The notes under the pieces: model-generated
Told to the model about the DNA's origin: nothing
Seen by the model: only the letters and a program-made list of their open reading frames with translations
Database searches by the model: none
Origin: Catenaria anguillulae PL171
Lineage: Eukaryota > Blastocladiomycota > Blastocladiomycetes > Blastocladiales > Catenariaceae
Length of the DNA: 64,000 bases
Assembly: GCA_002102555.1 (NCBI GenBank)
Contig: MCFL01000004.1
Location: 620,001-684,000 of the forward strand
Direction: 5' to 3'
Translations under genes and position numbers: made by a program
In this document: positions 1 through 10,833 of the stretch, piece by piece
How positions within the stretch are numbered: the stretch's first letter is position 1
How the letters are laid out: each line of letters begins with the position of its first letter

Positions 1-11
1 CTGAAATCAAT

Positions 12-691
12 ATGCGATCCAAGTCATCCGCTGACGCTCCCAAATCCGTCGCGACGCTGCCCAAGAAGCGCAAGCAGAACGTGGACTCTGACGACAACTC
101 TGACGTCGAATCGCCCGCGGGCACCAGTAGCGATGCCGACAAGTCGGCCGCTGATGTGCGTGCCGTGTTCCCCCGTGTCCCGTCATCCTGTTGCTGACCA
201 TGACACGCTTCGAATCCAATTCCAACTCGCATTGGAACACATGCCTAGTCCAAACCGCCCGCTACCAAGAAGCAAAAGACCAAGAATGTGCACGAGCCGC
301 AAGAAAACAGGGACAAGGAAATCTACTACGATGTACGCGCGCCGCAGAAGCATCTTTATCTGTCCATTTCTCCGTCGGGCTCCTCATCAACCTAATCAAC
401 TGTGTTATCGATTCCATTCATCAGCTCGGTGGCAAGAAGCGTATTACTCTTCGCGACTTCAAGGGCAAGAGTTATGTCGACGTTCGCGAATTCTATGGTG
501 ACGATGCCGATCTCAAGCCGGGCAAAAAGGGTCCGCTCTTTCATTGTTTTATCTTGGCATCCCAGGGATTGTTGGTTCGGGTGCAAACTGACTCGACCTT
601 TTCTGATTTGAAAGGTATCATGCTCAGTTTGGAGACGGCGGCTGCGCTGCGAGATGTTTTGAATGGTCTGGACGAGCTCAAGAGTTTGTAA
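12..691 (+). CDS. SUB1: Transcriptional coactivator PC4/Sub1
   Basis: Inferred exons 12..155, 249..332, 425..530 and 615..691, giving 136 aa. The first half is a charged, Ser/Asp/Lys-rich disordered tail. The second half is the PC4 single-stranded-DNA-binding fold: a [20 protein letters not shown] strand pair, then DLKPGKKG, then a C-terminal helix resembling [16 protein letters not shown]. In the family this domain dimerises, binds melted or ssDNA and supports RNA polymerase II and III transcription. Introns are 93, 92 and 84 nt with compatible phases. The last intron is a multiple of three and carries no stop, so retention would insert 28 residues exactly between the Gly and the final helix; its removal restores the family pattern. 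The ATG at 12 leaves only 11 bp of upstream sequence in the window. Confidence 0.88.
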
Positions 692-957
692 TTGTACAGT
701 GTGTTTGTGTGCCATTGAGTGTGCCCAGATATGAAATCAATGAGATTTCGGTGCTGTGGGATCCATGTTGACTGGAGAGGCAATGGCAAAAACAGCAGAA
801 GGCAAAATGTCTAAGGCATTCCGTTATCTGTGAGAGCCTATGTATAAAAGGGCGGCAGGGATGCCAGAAAGAATGTACAAGTGGGATTGAAAGATTGGCT
901 AATCGTCAATGAAACAACGGGATGGACCGAGAGCTCAGGTCCACTGGTCCAGCGTGG

Positions 958-1257
958 CTAACTTGCTTTATTTCCTCGGAAACGATAGCGCATATCCAGC
1001 TGTTGTTCAAGAGAACCAATGCTAGGTTAAAGCTTTCCTACGTTTTGTCGGTAAACCAAGGAGACATAAAGTGTACGTACCATCTCACGCTTGCATTCGA
1101 AAAACGCTCGTTGCAATTGACGGCACTCATATCCAACCAGGTCCGAGTTTTCCGGCTGCAAGCATTCGGTGAATGACTTGTTGTGCTTCTCGATGCAGTC
1201 CGAGGCCAGGATACAGTCAATCATTTCTTGCCGGAGCTTTTTGCATGACGAGGACAT
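958..1257 (-). CDS. PET191: Cytochrome c oxidase assembly factor PET191/COA5
   Basis: Exons complement(1081..1257) and complement(958..999), 72 aa. This is a small twin-Cys mitochondrial intermembrane-space protein needed for complex IV assembly. It starts MSSSCKK, has regularly spaced cysteines at residues 5, 15, 21, 32, 45 and 55, and carries the family-typical AFFECKRE segment. The second exon supplies the usual ending with an RFRG motif (LDMRYRFRGNKAS). Without the 81-nt intron (donor GTACGT) the frame runs into an unrelated tail, so splicing is well supported. There is no N-terminal targeting signal, as expected for Mia40-imported proteins. It is convergent with SUB1, 266 bp away. Confidence 0.85.
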
Positions 1258-1619
1258 GGTTGAAGGCTTGCGAAAAATGCCTGGGTGGGATCGGAATAGA
1301 GTTGGCAGCGGAGCTCGATGGGCAGGTGTGCGGTTGGAGAGGTGGGTGTGAATCTTGGTCGGATTCTTGTGTATTGCCTTGACTGCAAATCCAATCTACA
1401 GTGTCAACATTGCATAGGATTTATGTGAGATTGTTCTCATTCAATTCCCATCCATGGGTCATTGAGTGGATCACAGTTTACATACATCGATCGACGCATG
1501 GCTCCTCGATCCATCCGAGGTCAACGCGTCATCGATGTTGGATTCCCGAGCAGACTGTATCCTCTTCGTGAAACCGAGACTCTTGCAGATATTTATCCGG
1601 AAATACGTAGACGTGATGA

Positions 1620-3755
1620 ATGGATAGAAGTCAAATGACGACCACACCTGCTGCAATCGCTCCGCAAGACCTGCTCAAGTCGGTCAAGGCGGAAATCAAG
1701 GCCTGGGAACGCGAGTTCCAGCAAGAGAACGGTCGGAAGCCAACCAAGGAGGATGTGTACAAGGACACTGATATTTGTATGTCATTTCCGACATTTTTCT
1801 CTTTCAACGGACGTTTTCCTCACGCTTTCTTCTTTTCCAGTCGAACTCTACAAGCTCTTTAACAAGCTCAAGAGCGAAAGCAAGCCGGCGGCAGTGAAGC
1901 AGCCCAAACCAGGACCTGAAGACCGTATCGAGCCGCCGACATCAGTCGATGTACCCGCGAAACGCCCTGAAGCTACACCTGCGCTTGGAACAAATGCGTC
2001 CCCAGCAGTCATCGTTCAGCCAATCCCAATCAGGCCAACCCCGAGGAACGAGGATCACCCATCGCCGTCGCCGTTGCCCGAGGCTGAGCCAGGCCAAAGT
2101 CCAGATGGAGATGCCCGTCAACAGCGACCAGGGACTGCTGGTAGCATTTCACGGGCCGAAGCATTGAAGAAGCATCAAGCGAGCCGCAAACGGCAGACGG
2201 CAAATGGTCTGTTGACACTATTTACTCTTGATACTATTATCCTCCTAACTCTCATTATTGGCTGGCACACATAGTTGGCCGCGTTGTGCAATCTGGCGCC
2301 ACCGGACCTTCTGCACCTGTTCTCACTGTCGAAACATCCACCATCGACACAACCATTCCTGGTCAAGTCCCCATCCTTTCAACAACCTCTATCTTGCCGC
2401 CTTCGTCAATCAAGTCCCCAAACACTCCCATTAACATTGAAGATGACGGCATTGCTCACCCGACCACCATGCACATCATTGCTCCCGAGTCTACACTGGA
2501 AGAGTCAGCAGCATTGCCGTCCCACTCGCCCGAATCCAGCGGCAATGCACCCCAACTCAAACGCGACGCGTTCGGCCGCGGGACAGAGTCGCCGAGCTCA
2601 AAAGTGCAACGGCCAACGTCGGCGTCCAGCTCGTCGAGTGGCGGAGTGGAAGTGGATACGAGCGACGGGGACGACGGAAGGTCGGGCGGTATGGTTGCGT
2701 CCATCGATCACCTGAATGACGAGGATAAGAGCGAGGCGTCGGCGGCCCCTGGAGCCGAACCAACAAGAGGGGACGAGGTCTTGAAGTCGTTGGGAGTCGA
2801 GCCGCTGGCAGTGTTATCTTCCATTCTCAAGTACGTACCTGCATTTGGATGGCATGTCAAGTGGATGAGTCTCATTTGTTGTCTTTACCTTCCCGGTGGA
2901 TTAGACCACCAGCCGTTGGCGAGGTGCTTCGCGGCAGCGTCACACGAGTCAAGATTCCCACGCGCCCCAACGTCACGTCGTTCTACTTCAAAAACGAGGC
3001 CGACAACAATGTGATTGCATCGGCTCGCCGTGAACCGTCGCTGAAAATGAAGCCGACATACTACTTGTTTGACCACGGACTACCGAACGACGCGGTTAAG
3101 GAGAGTTCCATTTGGCGAATCAAGTACGTCACTCGTATCCGGCTGGTTGCATGGGATTTCACCAACAATTTCATTTGTATTTCTGCAGGGGCAACTTTGA
3201 AGGCTCGACATTTCGTATCACAGACGGCCGTACAGGCGATCTCCTTGGGATTGTCCACTATGTGCGTCCGTATTTCTCGATCTGCGGTGGAAAAAAGTCT
3301 CACGCGCACGCACATGTGTGACTTGACAGACTTCCTCTTGCGTCCCTCGCGCCATGCTCGTTGTTGCCTCTACCCCCACCTCGGGCCCCATCACAGCCCG
3401 ACAAGAAGAGCTCTTGACCTCATCGCACTTCAATTGGCCGCCCGCATCCAACTCTGAGCTCGCCAACTCGCGCTTGCTCGTGTACCGCAACAAGCTGCCA
3501 AAGTTCAACGAAACCATGAAAACCTTTTGCCTCAACTTCCACGGGCGTGTCACCATGCCCAGCGTGAAAAACTTTCAGCTGGCGCTCGCCGACGAGGTGG
3601 ACGAGCCGGGCAGCAAAGGCACGGGCGGGATGGTCAGGCTGCAGTTTGGGAGGGTTGGGAGGGACACGTTTTCGATTGATGTGCATGATCCCATGATGGT
3701 CATGATGGGGTGGGCGGTTGCGTTGACCACCTTTGATGCGATCGAGAAGGTGTAG
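1620..3755 (+). CDS. Sld2/RecQ4-type N-terminal motif joined to a Tubby C-terminal domain
   Basis: Exons 1620..1776, 1841..2206, 2275..2830, 2905..3123, 3189..3261 and 3330..3755. All phases agree; about 593-598 aa, with ATG at 1620 or 1635. Residues about 10-60 match the helical motif of Sld2/DRC1 and RecQ4 N-termini (LKSVKAEIKAWEREF, GRKPTKEDV, then an LYKLFNKLK helix); FAM13 proteins carry a similar motif. Residues about 60-370 are Pro/Ser-rich and disordered. The last ~260 residues are a Tubby beta-barrel: VTSFYFKNEADNNVIASARR, KPTYYLFD, GNFEGSTFRITDG, VPRAMLVVAST, then NFQLALAD, VRLQFGRVGRDTFSIDV and a hydrophobic final helix ending FDAIEKV. Tubby domains bind PI(4,5)P2 and, in animals, deliver membrane cargo to cilia. 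Whether one transcript really joins both ends is an inference from clean splice phases. Confidence 0.72.
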
Positions 3756-3929
3756 CGAATGGGTTTGGATTTGATCAGGATGGAATAAGGGGGGGATGTG
3801 GAACAGGATGAGAAATGGCCGGTTGATTGGTTGACTTTTGCTCAGTCCAGGAAATGAAGCCGTCTTTTCGTTTTGGAGGAGGAGGTGGAACATGAGGACA
3901 GGTCTATTGAGGCCATGACGAAACATGAA

Positions 3930-4463
3930 TTACTGGGAAGGAAGCGTCGTCATGCGGACACCTGAATAAGAAAAAGAAAAAAGATGTGTCGTGAGTGACA
4001 GTGACGAAGCGACCTGCCGCTTGATGAAGAGGGCCAGTGCCGCTAGTGGTCGACATACCGTGCCAAGTCTTGATTTCGTCCTTGAGCACCTGGTTGACCA
4101 ATCGCTGTTGTTGCAACTTGTTGGTACCGTTGAACTTTTCCGACACAATACGGAGCTCATACATGGCACCGCATCCGCCTAAGTTACGGTCAAAGGTTAG
4201 CCTGGTTCGCTCCGTATCGGATACAGCCGCAAGCACGCACCGGAAATGTCGGCAACGTGCAAGTCCTTGGGAGCGAATGCCTCGCGAAGCTTGAGGTACA
4301 CCTTCTTCTCTTCCTCGGTGGAGAAGGCCGGCAGCGGATCGGCCGAGCTGGACATGCGACGGCCGAGAATTGAAAAGCGACTGGGGGCCACGTTTGGCAT
4401 GTGGGGCGAGGCCGCCCGGCGGAAAGCGAGGGTCGCAGTGCGAATGGCTGGAAGCGAATACAT
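3930..4463 (-). CDS. BOL3: Mitochondrial BolA-like protein (BOLA3 type)
   Basis: Exons complement(4241..4463), complement(4059..4178) and complement(3930..3961), 124 aa. The N-terminus is Arg/Ala/Ser-rich with few acids (a mitochondrial presequence). The BolA fold follows: EEKKVYLKLREAFAPKDLHV, DISGGCGAMYELRIVSEKF, then LVNQVLKDEIKTWHGVRMTT. The GGCGAMYE motif, with the cluster-coordinating Cys, and the HG turn are diagnostic of the BOLA1/BOLA3 branch. In the family the protein works with monothiol glutaredoxin 5 and NFU in delivering 4Fe-4S clusters to lipoate synthase and respiratory complexes. Introns are 62 and 97 nt (donors GTGCGT and GTATGT). The 3' end is convergent with the Tubby gene, 174 bp away. 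Confidence 0.88.
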
Positions 4464-4726
4464 GGCCGACTGATGTGGGATCCTACATAGACGTTTGGTG
4501 GGCTGGGCTACCTATTGATAGATTTAAAGAGATGGAGAAGACTCGGATTCTCGACTCTCGATGCAAATGTGGGTGACTGCTGACGGACGATGGAACATCG
4601 CTCGAGAAGCCTTTTCTCGAAGGATCCGACGAAATGTCGCAATGTCGTCAAAATCAAGCTCAAGTCTCCTGCCCAACTTTCGGAAAAGTGTATGGAACGG
4701 TATAGAGCAGCCAGCAAGCCAAAGCA

Positions 4727-6697
4727 ATGAAATCCAAGCAGCCCGTATCGCATCGTCAAGTGCACACCTCGTCGTCGCCGGCGGCTGCCTCCCTGCTGCC
4801 GCTCAGTCCCAACGAGCTGGCTCGGATCACAGACCTGGAGACCAAGCGAGCGCGGATTGCCCGGCTGAGCGCCGTCAGATTGGCAGAGCGAGACATGGCC
4901 AAGCAGCGACGACTCAAATTTGATACTGCACGCCGTGGGAAGGAAGAGGAGACTATTCGGCTCATGTCGACGTGCATCACTGCCCGTCGCAATCCGCAAC
5001 AACGATCCGGCCGCCAGCTGGTTGAGGTACATCATGTTGGCGCGACCGATGCCCAAGCTCCGCTAGGATCTGCCCACCGAGTCGCCAAGGAAATCAACAC
5101 CCAGAGAGTACCGTGTTTCCAGCCTCGGTTCCCGCCTTGGCTCGATTGTCCTTCGCAACTAGTTGACCCTGATTGTTTCGCGATTTCGCAGGCTCGTCAA
5201 CAGGTTAATCACGTCCATTCCCAACTCCGCAGTGACCGAGTACAAACCCAGCGGGCAAAGGCCGCGGCTGTCGACGAGCTTGCCCGTCGCGCCACCCCAA
5301 CGATTGATGTCGCACTTCGTGCTGCAGAAATGGATGCGGCCAAACGCGAGGCCAATGCTCGATCCATTGCCAAAGCCCGGTCCCACACACCGGCACCAAT
5401 CTTGATCCCCGTCGACTCGCTTACCAACCTTCCATCTGCGGTCGACCTACGCGGGGCGCATTCTTCTGCTTCCCTTCCGACCCAATCGGCCCAGCAACCG
5501 CCTGGGATCCCCGTTGTCGAGTACCAATCAACCAGGTTCCATTCCACGCTCCTTCGCGACGCACTCCCACACGGCGTTGACCGATCCGAACCTGACCTCA
5601 ACATGGTTTCTTCCTCCACACACGCGCTCAACCAATCCCAACAGCTGGAGGCATCCACAGCTGCCAAGCAGCACCTTGCACAGGACCAAGCGCGCCGTGC
5701 AGCTGCCCGCGGAGAAGCCGCCCTTGCGCGACTGCGCGCCAAGCGCGTGCATGACCAAGTTCACGCCGCACTGGAGGCAGCACGTGCGCGTGATTGGGAC
5801 CGTCGGAAAGTGCAATTCGCCGACTACATGACGGATCGCACGCCGGCAAAGGCACCCGTACCTGATCAGGCCAAGCTCGAAAACGCATTTGTGAACCGGT
5901 TTCCTGAGGCTGCACGACAGATGGCTCGGGAGTTGGGCGAGATTTGGGAGGACGAGCACCGTTCCGTGTCTCGGGCATTGAATCGGTCGCACATGTCGGG
6001 TTCGCGGTCACAGTCGCCGTCACGGTCACATTCTCGCTCTCGCTCACGATCGAGGTCACCAAGTCGGCAACGGCCCCAGTCAGACCCGTCACATAGATAT
6101 CCTCCATTGCAGCAGCCTCCGTCCTCTGCTAAACCTCTTGCACAATCCACCCCTGTCTCTGCTCCGAAGCGCTCAAGCTTGAAAAAGCCCGCGTCATCAT
6201 ATCAACAAGGTCATCATCAGACTAAACCCCCACTTGCATCGGCTTCCCAAACCTCGAATCCGCCACCATTCAAGGAGGCCCGCCCGCGCTCCGCTCCTAC
6301 ACCCATACTTCCTGATCCAATGGCCGTCCTTGCATCTACACAACCCAACTTGGCTACCACTCGGCCCCCACAGCCAATCAATCCTCAACACCTACAACCA
6401 CAATCACAATCACACCCAGTACCTATCCAGCAACCCAAATCCTCGCCTCCTGCCACTGACGAGCTCGACTCGGTACTTCCTATGACGTCCTCCGCATCCG
6501 ACTCACTCTTTGCCGGCCTGTCGGCGCCAAGCACGGCACCGTCCGCGAGCTCATTTCTGCGAGCCCGCGGCGTGATCATGCGCAAGTCAGAGTCGCACGA
6601 TTCGAACGAGTCGGGCACAACGTGGAGCACATGGGGAACGGCAACGATCGATGATATGATTGATGAGTTGGGGAGTTGGTTGAGTGATGCCGTGTGA
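4727..6697 (+). CDS. CEP295-like coiled-coil/SR-rich protein
   Basis: Open frame of 656 codons. The first 70 residues resemble the conserved N-terminus of centriolar CEP295/Ana1: an LSPNE motif followed by a basic helix with KRARIARLSAVRLAERDMAKQRR. Residues about 155-390 are Ala/Arg-rich coiled coil. Around residue 425 is an RS-dipeptide run (RSHSRSRSRSRSPSR), then a Pro/Ser/Gln-rich disordered tail and a short Trp-containing end (TWSTWGTATIDDMIDELGSW). Positions 5108..5191 (84 nt, GTACCG...TTCGCAG) look like an unrecognised in-frame intron: the encoded residues are Pro/Phe/Cys-rich and interrupt the helix, and removing them gives about 628 aa. If the assignment is right the protein acts in centriole elongation or centriole-to-basal-body conversion, which would imply a flagellate stage. 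Similarity is limited to a short motif, so another basal-body coiled-coil protein is possible. Confidence 0.5.
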   Translation: MKSKQPVSHRQVHTSSSPAAASLLPLSPNELARITDLETKRARIARLSAVRLAERDMAKQRRLKFDTARRGKEEETIRLMSTCITARRNPQQRSGRQLVEVHHVGATDAQAPLGSAHRVAKEINTQRVPCFQPRFPPWLDCPSQLVDPDCFAISQARQQVNHVHSQLRSDRVQTQRAKAAAVDELARRATPTIDVALRAAEMDAAKREANARSIAKARSHTPAPILIPVDSLTNLPSAVDLRGAHSSASLPTQSAQQPPGIPVVEYQSTRFHSTLLRDALPHGVDRSEPDLNMVSSSTHALNQSQQLEASTAAKQHLAQDQARRAAARGEAALARLRAKRVHDQVHAALEAARARDWDRRKVQFADYMTDRTPAKAPVPDQAKLENAFVNRFPEAARQMARELGEIWEDEHRSVSRALNRSHMSGSRSQSPSRSHSRSRSRSRSPSRQRPQSDPSHRYPPLQQPPSSAKPLAQSTPVSAPKRSSLKKPASSYQQGHHQTKPPLASASQTSNPPPFKEARPRSAPTPILPDPMAVLASTQPNLATTRPPQPINPQHLQPQSQSHPVPIQQPKSSPPATDELDSVLPMTSSASDSLFAGLSAPSTAPSASSFLRARGVIMRKSESHDSNESGTTWSTWGTATIDDMIDELGSWLSDAV

Positions 6698-6935
6698 TCA
6701 AAGCGCTCTTCCGAGGCTTTTGACTTGCTTCAATCTTCTGGTTTATGGAGTTGTTGATTTATGTCACGCAAACCGTGTTGTCACTTTCATGAACGCGTCA
6801 TTTGCGAACCACACAACAGTTGAGAATCGTCTCGTTTAGCGTGTACGATTCAGCTTTGAAAGAAAGAGCAAAAAGAACATAAAAATACATGAAATCTAGA
6901 CGCAAAGACACTTGCGGCACTCGAACAGCAGCGTC

Positions 6936-9900
6936 ATGATATCCTCACTCCACCTTGGCTCGCAGACCTTCACGCTCCATCCTCAGCTTCATTCCACTTT
7001 GAATGAATGGGTTGACGCTGTCCGCCGGGTCGTGGCTCCGCCCGCGACCAAGGGATTGCATGGTTTTGATTCCACGTTGCCCAAGTCTGACGTTTTGGTC
7101 GAGCTGGCGTCCGGAACACTGCTGTGTGAATTGGTGAATGTGCTCCACCCCGGGATGATTCAGCGCGTGCATGGGAACAATCCGTCCGTATATGGGCAAT
7201 TGGACAACTTGGGGCAGCTGATCATGTACATTCTTTGCCATTGTGTGCCGTGAGGCATTCTCATTCTCATATCCGTTGTGTTGCATAGGTCATTCAAGTC
7301 AATGGGGATTGAATGCTCATTCCACCCGCGCGACGTCGTGACTGGCCGATGCACTCTCGAGTTTGTTGCTGCTATCCTGTCATTTGCAAAATATGCCTAC
7401 TGTCACTCGCCAACCATGCCGACGCCCCCTCCGGCCTTCTCCACTGCCGAACTTCAATCCATGCACAGCTTTCACTCGAGCAATTCTTCGCTCCCCAACG
7501 CCATGAAATCAAGCAGCGGAGTTGTCGGATATGTTCCCGGGCCGGACTTGAGCATCTTGAATTCGCGCATGTCATCACTCGAGGAGCAGCAGCATCGCCT
7601 CATGGAAATGATGGCGGGCGTCGAGCGCATGACGGCAATGACACAGCGGTCGCTGGACGCACTTGTTTCTGGGTTGCTTGACGCGTTTACGACATCCAGT
7701 CGCTCCGTGTAAACACCATTTCAATCTGCAACCCGCTCCATCAGCATCGGTCGCGTTGGCGCAGGCGGCCGAAGCATTTCCCAGCAACACGGCGCTGGGA
7801 TATGCATCGGCCGGGTCCATGTCTATGGCCGTGTCTGGGCAACTGAACCATTGCCACAGTTCCGAAAGCGCAATCCGCCGCCAGGCGCAAGCATTCCCAG
7901 CCGGATTTGACATTCAAACGGCGCTCCCCCCAGCGCCCGACTTGCCCACCGATATTCTCCGCTCTGCTCGTCATCCTGATCCAACCCGGCAATCGACCAT
8001 GTCCACCCTGTCGCACGCACCTGTCACCACGTCCCTCCTGATGCAAACCCCGACCGTCAACACGTCATCGACCTTGGCAGCCCCGGGAGCCCCGGGCTTC
8101 CCGCGGTACGCTACCAGCACTTTAAGGTCTATGGACACAATCCAGTACCTACCCGACGACGACACGCTCCCGCCCGTCACCTCGCTCGACAACCTCGACG
8201 GATGTCGTTCTGGCGCGCAATCGGTCCTGGACGGCCGCATCTCCCAAGGTGTATTGGATGCCGATGACGACGAGCCCACTGCCAACCAGAGCCCGCGGAG
8301 TACAGCCGCCACAAGCGAGCACCACGCCGGCCGTCGCCGTACCACTACGGCAGAAACCATGTCGGTGCACACGGTTGCGACAACAGTCCGGTCAGCAGAT
8401 CGCAAGAGTATATCCGAGTTGCTGGCGCTCAAGCACGAGCTGAGTGCGAGGTTGCCCACGGCGGTGCTGGATGCGTGCACCACGAGGATTGATTTGCTCA
8501 GGCAGAGCGCTATTTACGAGTTGATTGAGACGGAGCGCGACTTTGTGAGGGACATTTCTGTGTTGGTAGAGGTGGTGCGGCCATGGCTATTGCAGCGGGT
8601 GGCGGAGGTGGGCGAGGACAAGCGAGAAGATGCTGGAGCAACAGGAGACACGGCAGGAAGGTTGGTCAAGAACGTCGAGGCGATGTTTGGGAACCTGGAG
8701 CAGGTGTTGGAGAATCATGTCCGGATAATGGATTTGATGAATGAGCAGGTGGATAGGTCACCCGTGATAGAAGGGATAGAGCTGGTGGTGCAGGAAATGG
8801 TACGTATTGCACATCCCAACGTCACCTCTCACCGACTTTGTCTTGTCCTCACTATCGCCGCTTGCACCTGACACAGGTTCCCCTCCTTGACGTCCATGCT
8901 GCGTATGCCACGCACTATTCCAGCGCCATCATCCCAGTCCTCAAACTTGGGCAAATGCTCTCCATTTCGCAACAAGTCGCCCAATTGCCAGAAACCAATC
9001 GCCAATCGCTTGACTCGTTCCTCATCAAACCCATCCAGTACGCGACAATTCATACATTTCCTGATACTTCCTTCTGTACTGACCATCTGTATTCGCACCC
9101 CACAGACGCGTGTCAAAGTACCCGCTGCTCATTGGCGAAATCCGTAAACACTCGTTTGAAAACGCCCCGAATTACAAACTTCTCGAATCTGCACTCACGT
9201 CCACCCAGCGGCTCCTCGAGCAAGTCAACGCCAACTCTGCGCCACCCGCGCAAGCCACCTCGGCCCAACTTGCCGTGTTTTCGAAAACCATCTCTGGCTT
9301 CCACGGGCTCGACCTGTCGCCCGACTGCGAGTTTATTCGCGAGGGCACGGCATGGCGGTGGACAGCGTCGTCGAGCAAGCTCGTGCCCGTGCACTGGATC
9401 CTGTTTGGCGAACTGCTGCTTGTGTGCAAGCCCAGCAGTGCGCGGTCGTTACGGAAAAAGTATGACATACTCGCGAGTTTGGTGCCTGTCAAGCTGGTCG
9501 TGGTGCCAACAGGAGCCATTGCGGCGCATCCGAACGTGTTTCCAGTCGACTTGTTGCCTGTGGGCGACGAGCACGATGGCGTTGCAGAGCCAGGGTCGTC
9601 TTCATTGGTCGCATGGGTTGGTGGGGCTGCAGCTGCTGGCGCCAGCAGTGACAAGTTGCCGGTCATGACGTTTGCGTTTGATTCGACTGACGAGCGCGGC
9701 GCGTGGATTCGGGCGTTGGAGAAGGCAGCGAGTGTGGAGATTGCAAAGGGGAAGGGAAGTGGGAGCGCGTTGGTTCGCAAGCGATCGAAAAAGTCGAGTT
9801 GGATTGGAGGCGGTGGCAGGAAGGCCGTATCCCCTGGCCCAAATTTTGCAGCACATGCAGGGTTACCAAAGTCGCCGGTACGCATTCTTGCTGATCTCGC

Positions 9901-10833
9901 TGCACAGAATCGCACTCAAGTTATGGGACTGATGTCTTGTGGCCAACTTGACAGATCTCGCCTCACGACCTTCCCGACAACTGCGAGCTGCTTGTCCGCA
10001 CTCTCGACTCGCACACGCCCACCACCAGATACGAACTGGGCTTTTCCAAAGCGACCTACTTGCGCGTCGTCAACCAAGATCGCGACGACCTTTGGAAAGT
10101 GAGCATGAATCGCATGTGCGGCCTGGTCCCGAAATCGCTAGTGGCCAAGGTCGATACAGACAGCGCGCGATACTCGCACCTCATGCAAGCGTGCCAGTCG
10201 GACCTCGCACTCACATGGATCGATTGTCCCGGCGAATGTACCGTATCGATGCGCAAGACGGCAATTGTGGGAAATGAGGGTGTGTTGAGGGAGCGACATG
10301 CGCGGTCGGCGAGTTTGGGCAGTGTTGCGAGCAGGGTCAGCGAGTTGATTGGCGAGGTGGTGACTGCCGCGGGAACAGGTGGGCGGGATGCAAAGGGAGT
10401 CAAGGGCAAGGACAGAGGAGCTTCGGATCATGATTCAAGCGAGGAAAAGGTACCGCCACGGCCCACGTCTGCATTCAGCGAACGGAGTGTGGCGGCCAGT
10501 GTGAATCGCGGACATCGCCGGTCGAGTTCCAAGCAGGCAAAGTTGAGCAAGCGGCAAGGGTCCAAGGCAAGCAGTACCGACGGGCTTGGTCACGGGTCCA
10601 CGGCTGGGTTGTTCCCGGACCCGGCACCGATTACGGCCAAGCATGCAGTTGTGCCTGTTGAGGGCCGGAGCGGGTGGAAGCAAGTGATTCCTGCAAATGG
10701 TGACAAGCCTTACTATTTCAATGTGGAGACGGGCCAGTCAGTGTGGGTCTTGGCGGGGGTGGCCGACTCTGGGACAGTCGTTGTTGGCGGGGACCAAGAA
10801 TCGCGGCCAGAAACCCCAATACGGACAGGATGA
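6936..10833 (+). CDS. Rho guanine-nucleotide exchange factor with CH, DH, PH and WW domains
   Basis: Exons 6936..7225, 7289..7706, 7765..8799, 8877..9037, 9106..9877 and 9955..10833 give 1184 aa with no frame break; an upstream in-frame ATG lies at 6912. Order of domains: calponin-homology segment (residues about 20-150, with LASGTLLCELVNVLHPG and SMGIECSFHPRDVVTG); Ser/Thr-rich linker; DH domain (starts IYELIETERDFVRDI, ends with the signature FLIKPIQRVSKYPLLIGEIR that spans a splice junction); PH domain (PVHWILFGELLLVCK); long tail; and a degenerate WW domain near the C-terminus (GWKQVIPANGDKPYYFNVET, then SVW). CH-DH-PH order is that of fungal Cdc24/Scd1, activators of Cdc42, but the C-terminal PB1 domain of those proteins is not seen; a WW takes its place. 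Predicted role: activation of Cdc42/Rac-type GTPases in polarity. Confidence 0.82.

Noticed and set aside
841-860. TATAAAAGG sequence as a promoter
   Set aside because: It lies between two convergent genes on the plus strand, with no downstream plus-strand gene before 1620, so it is most likely chance.
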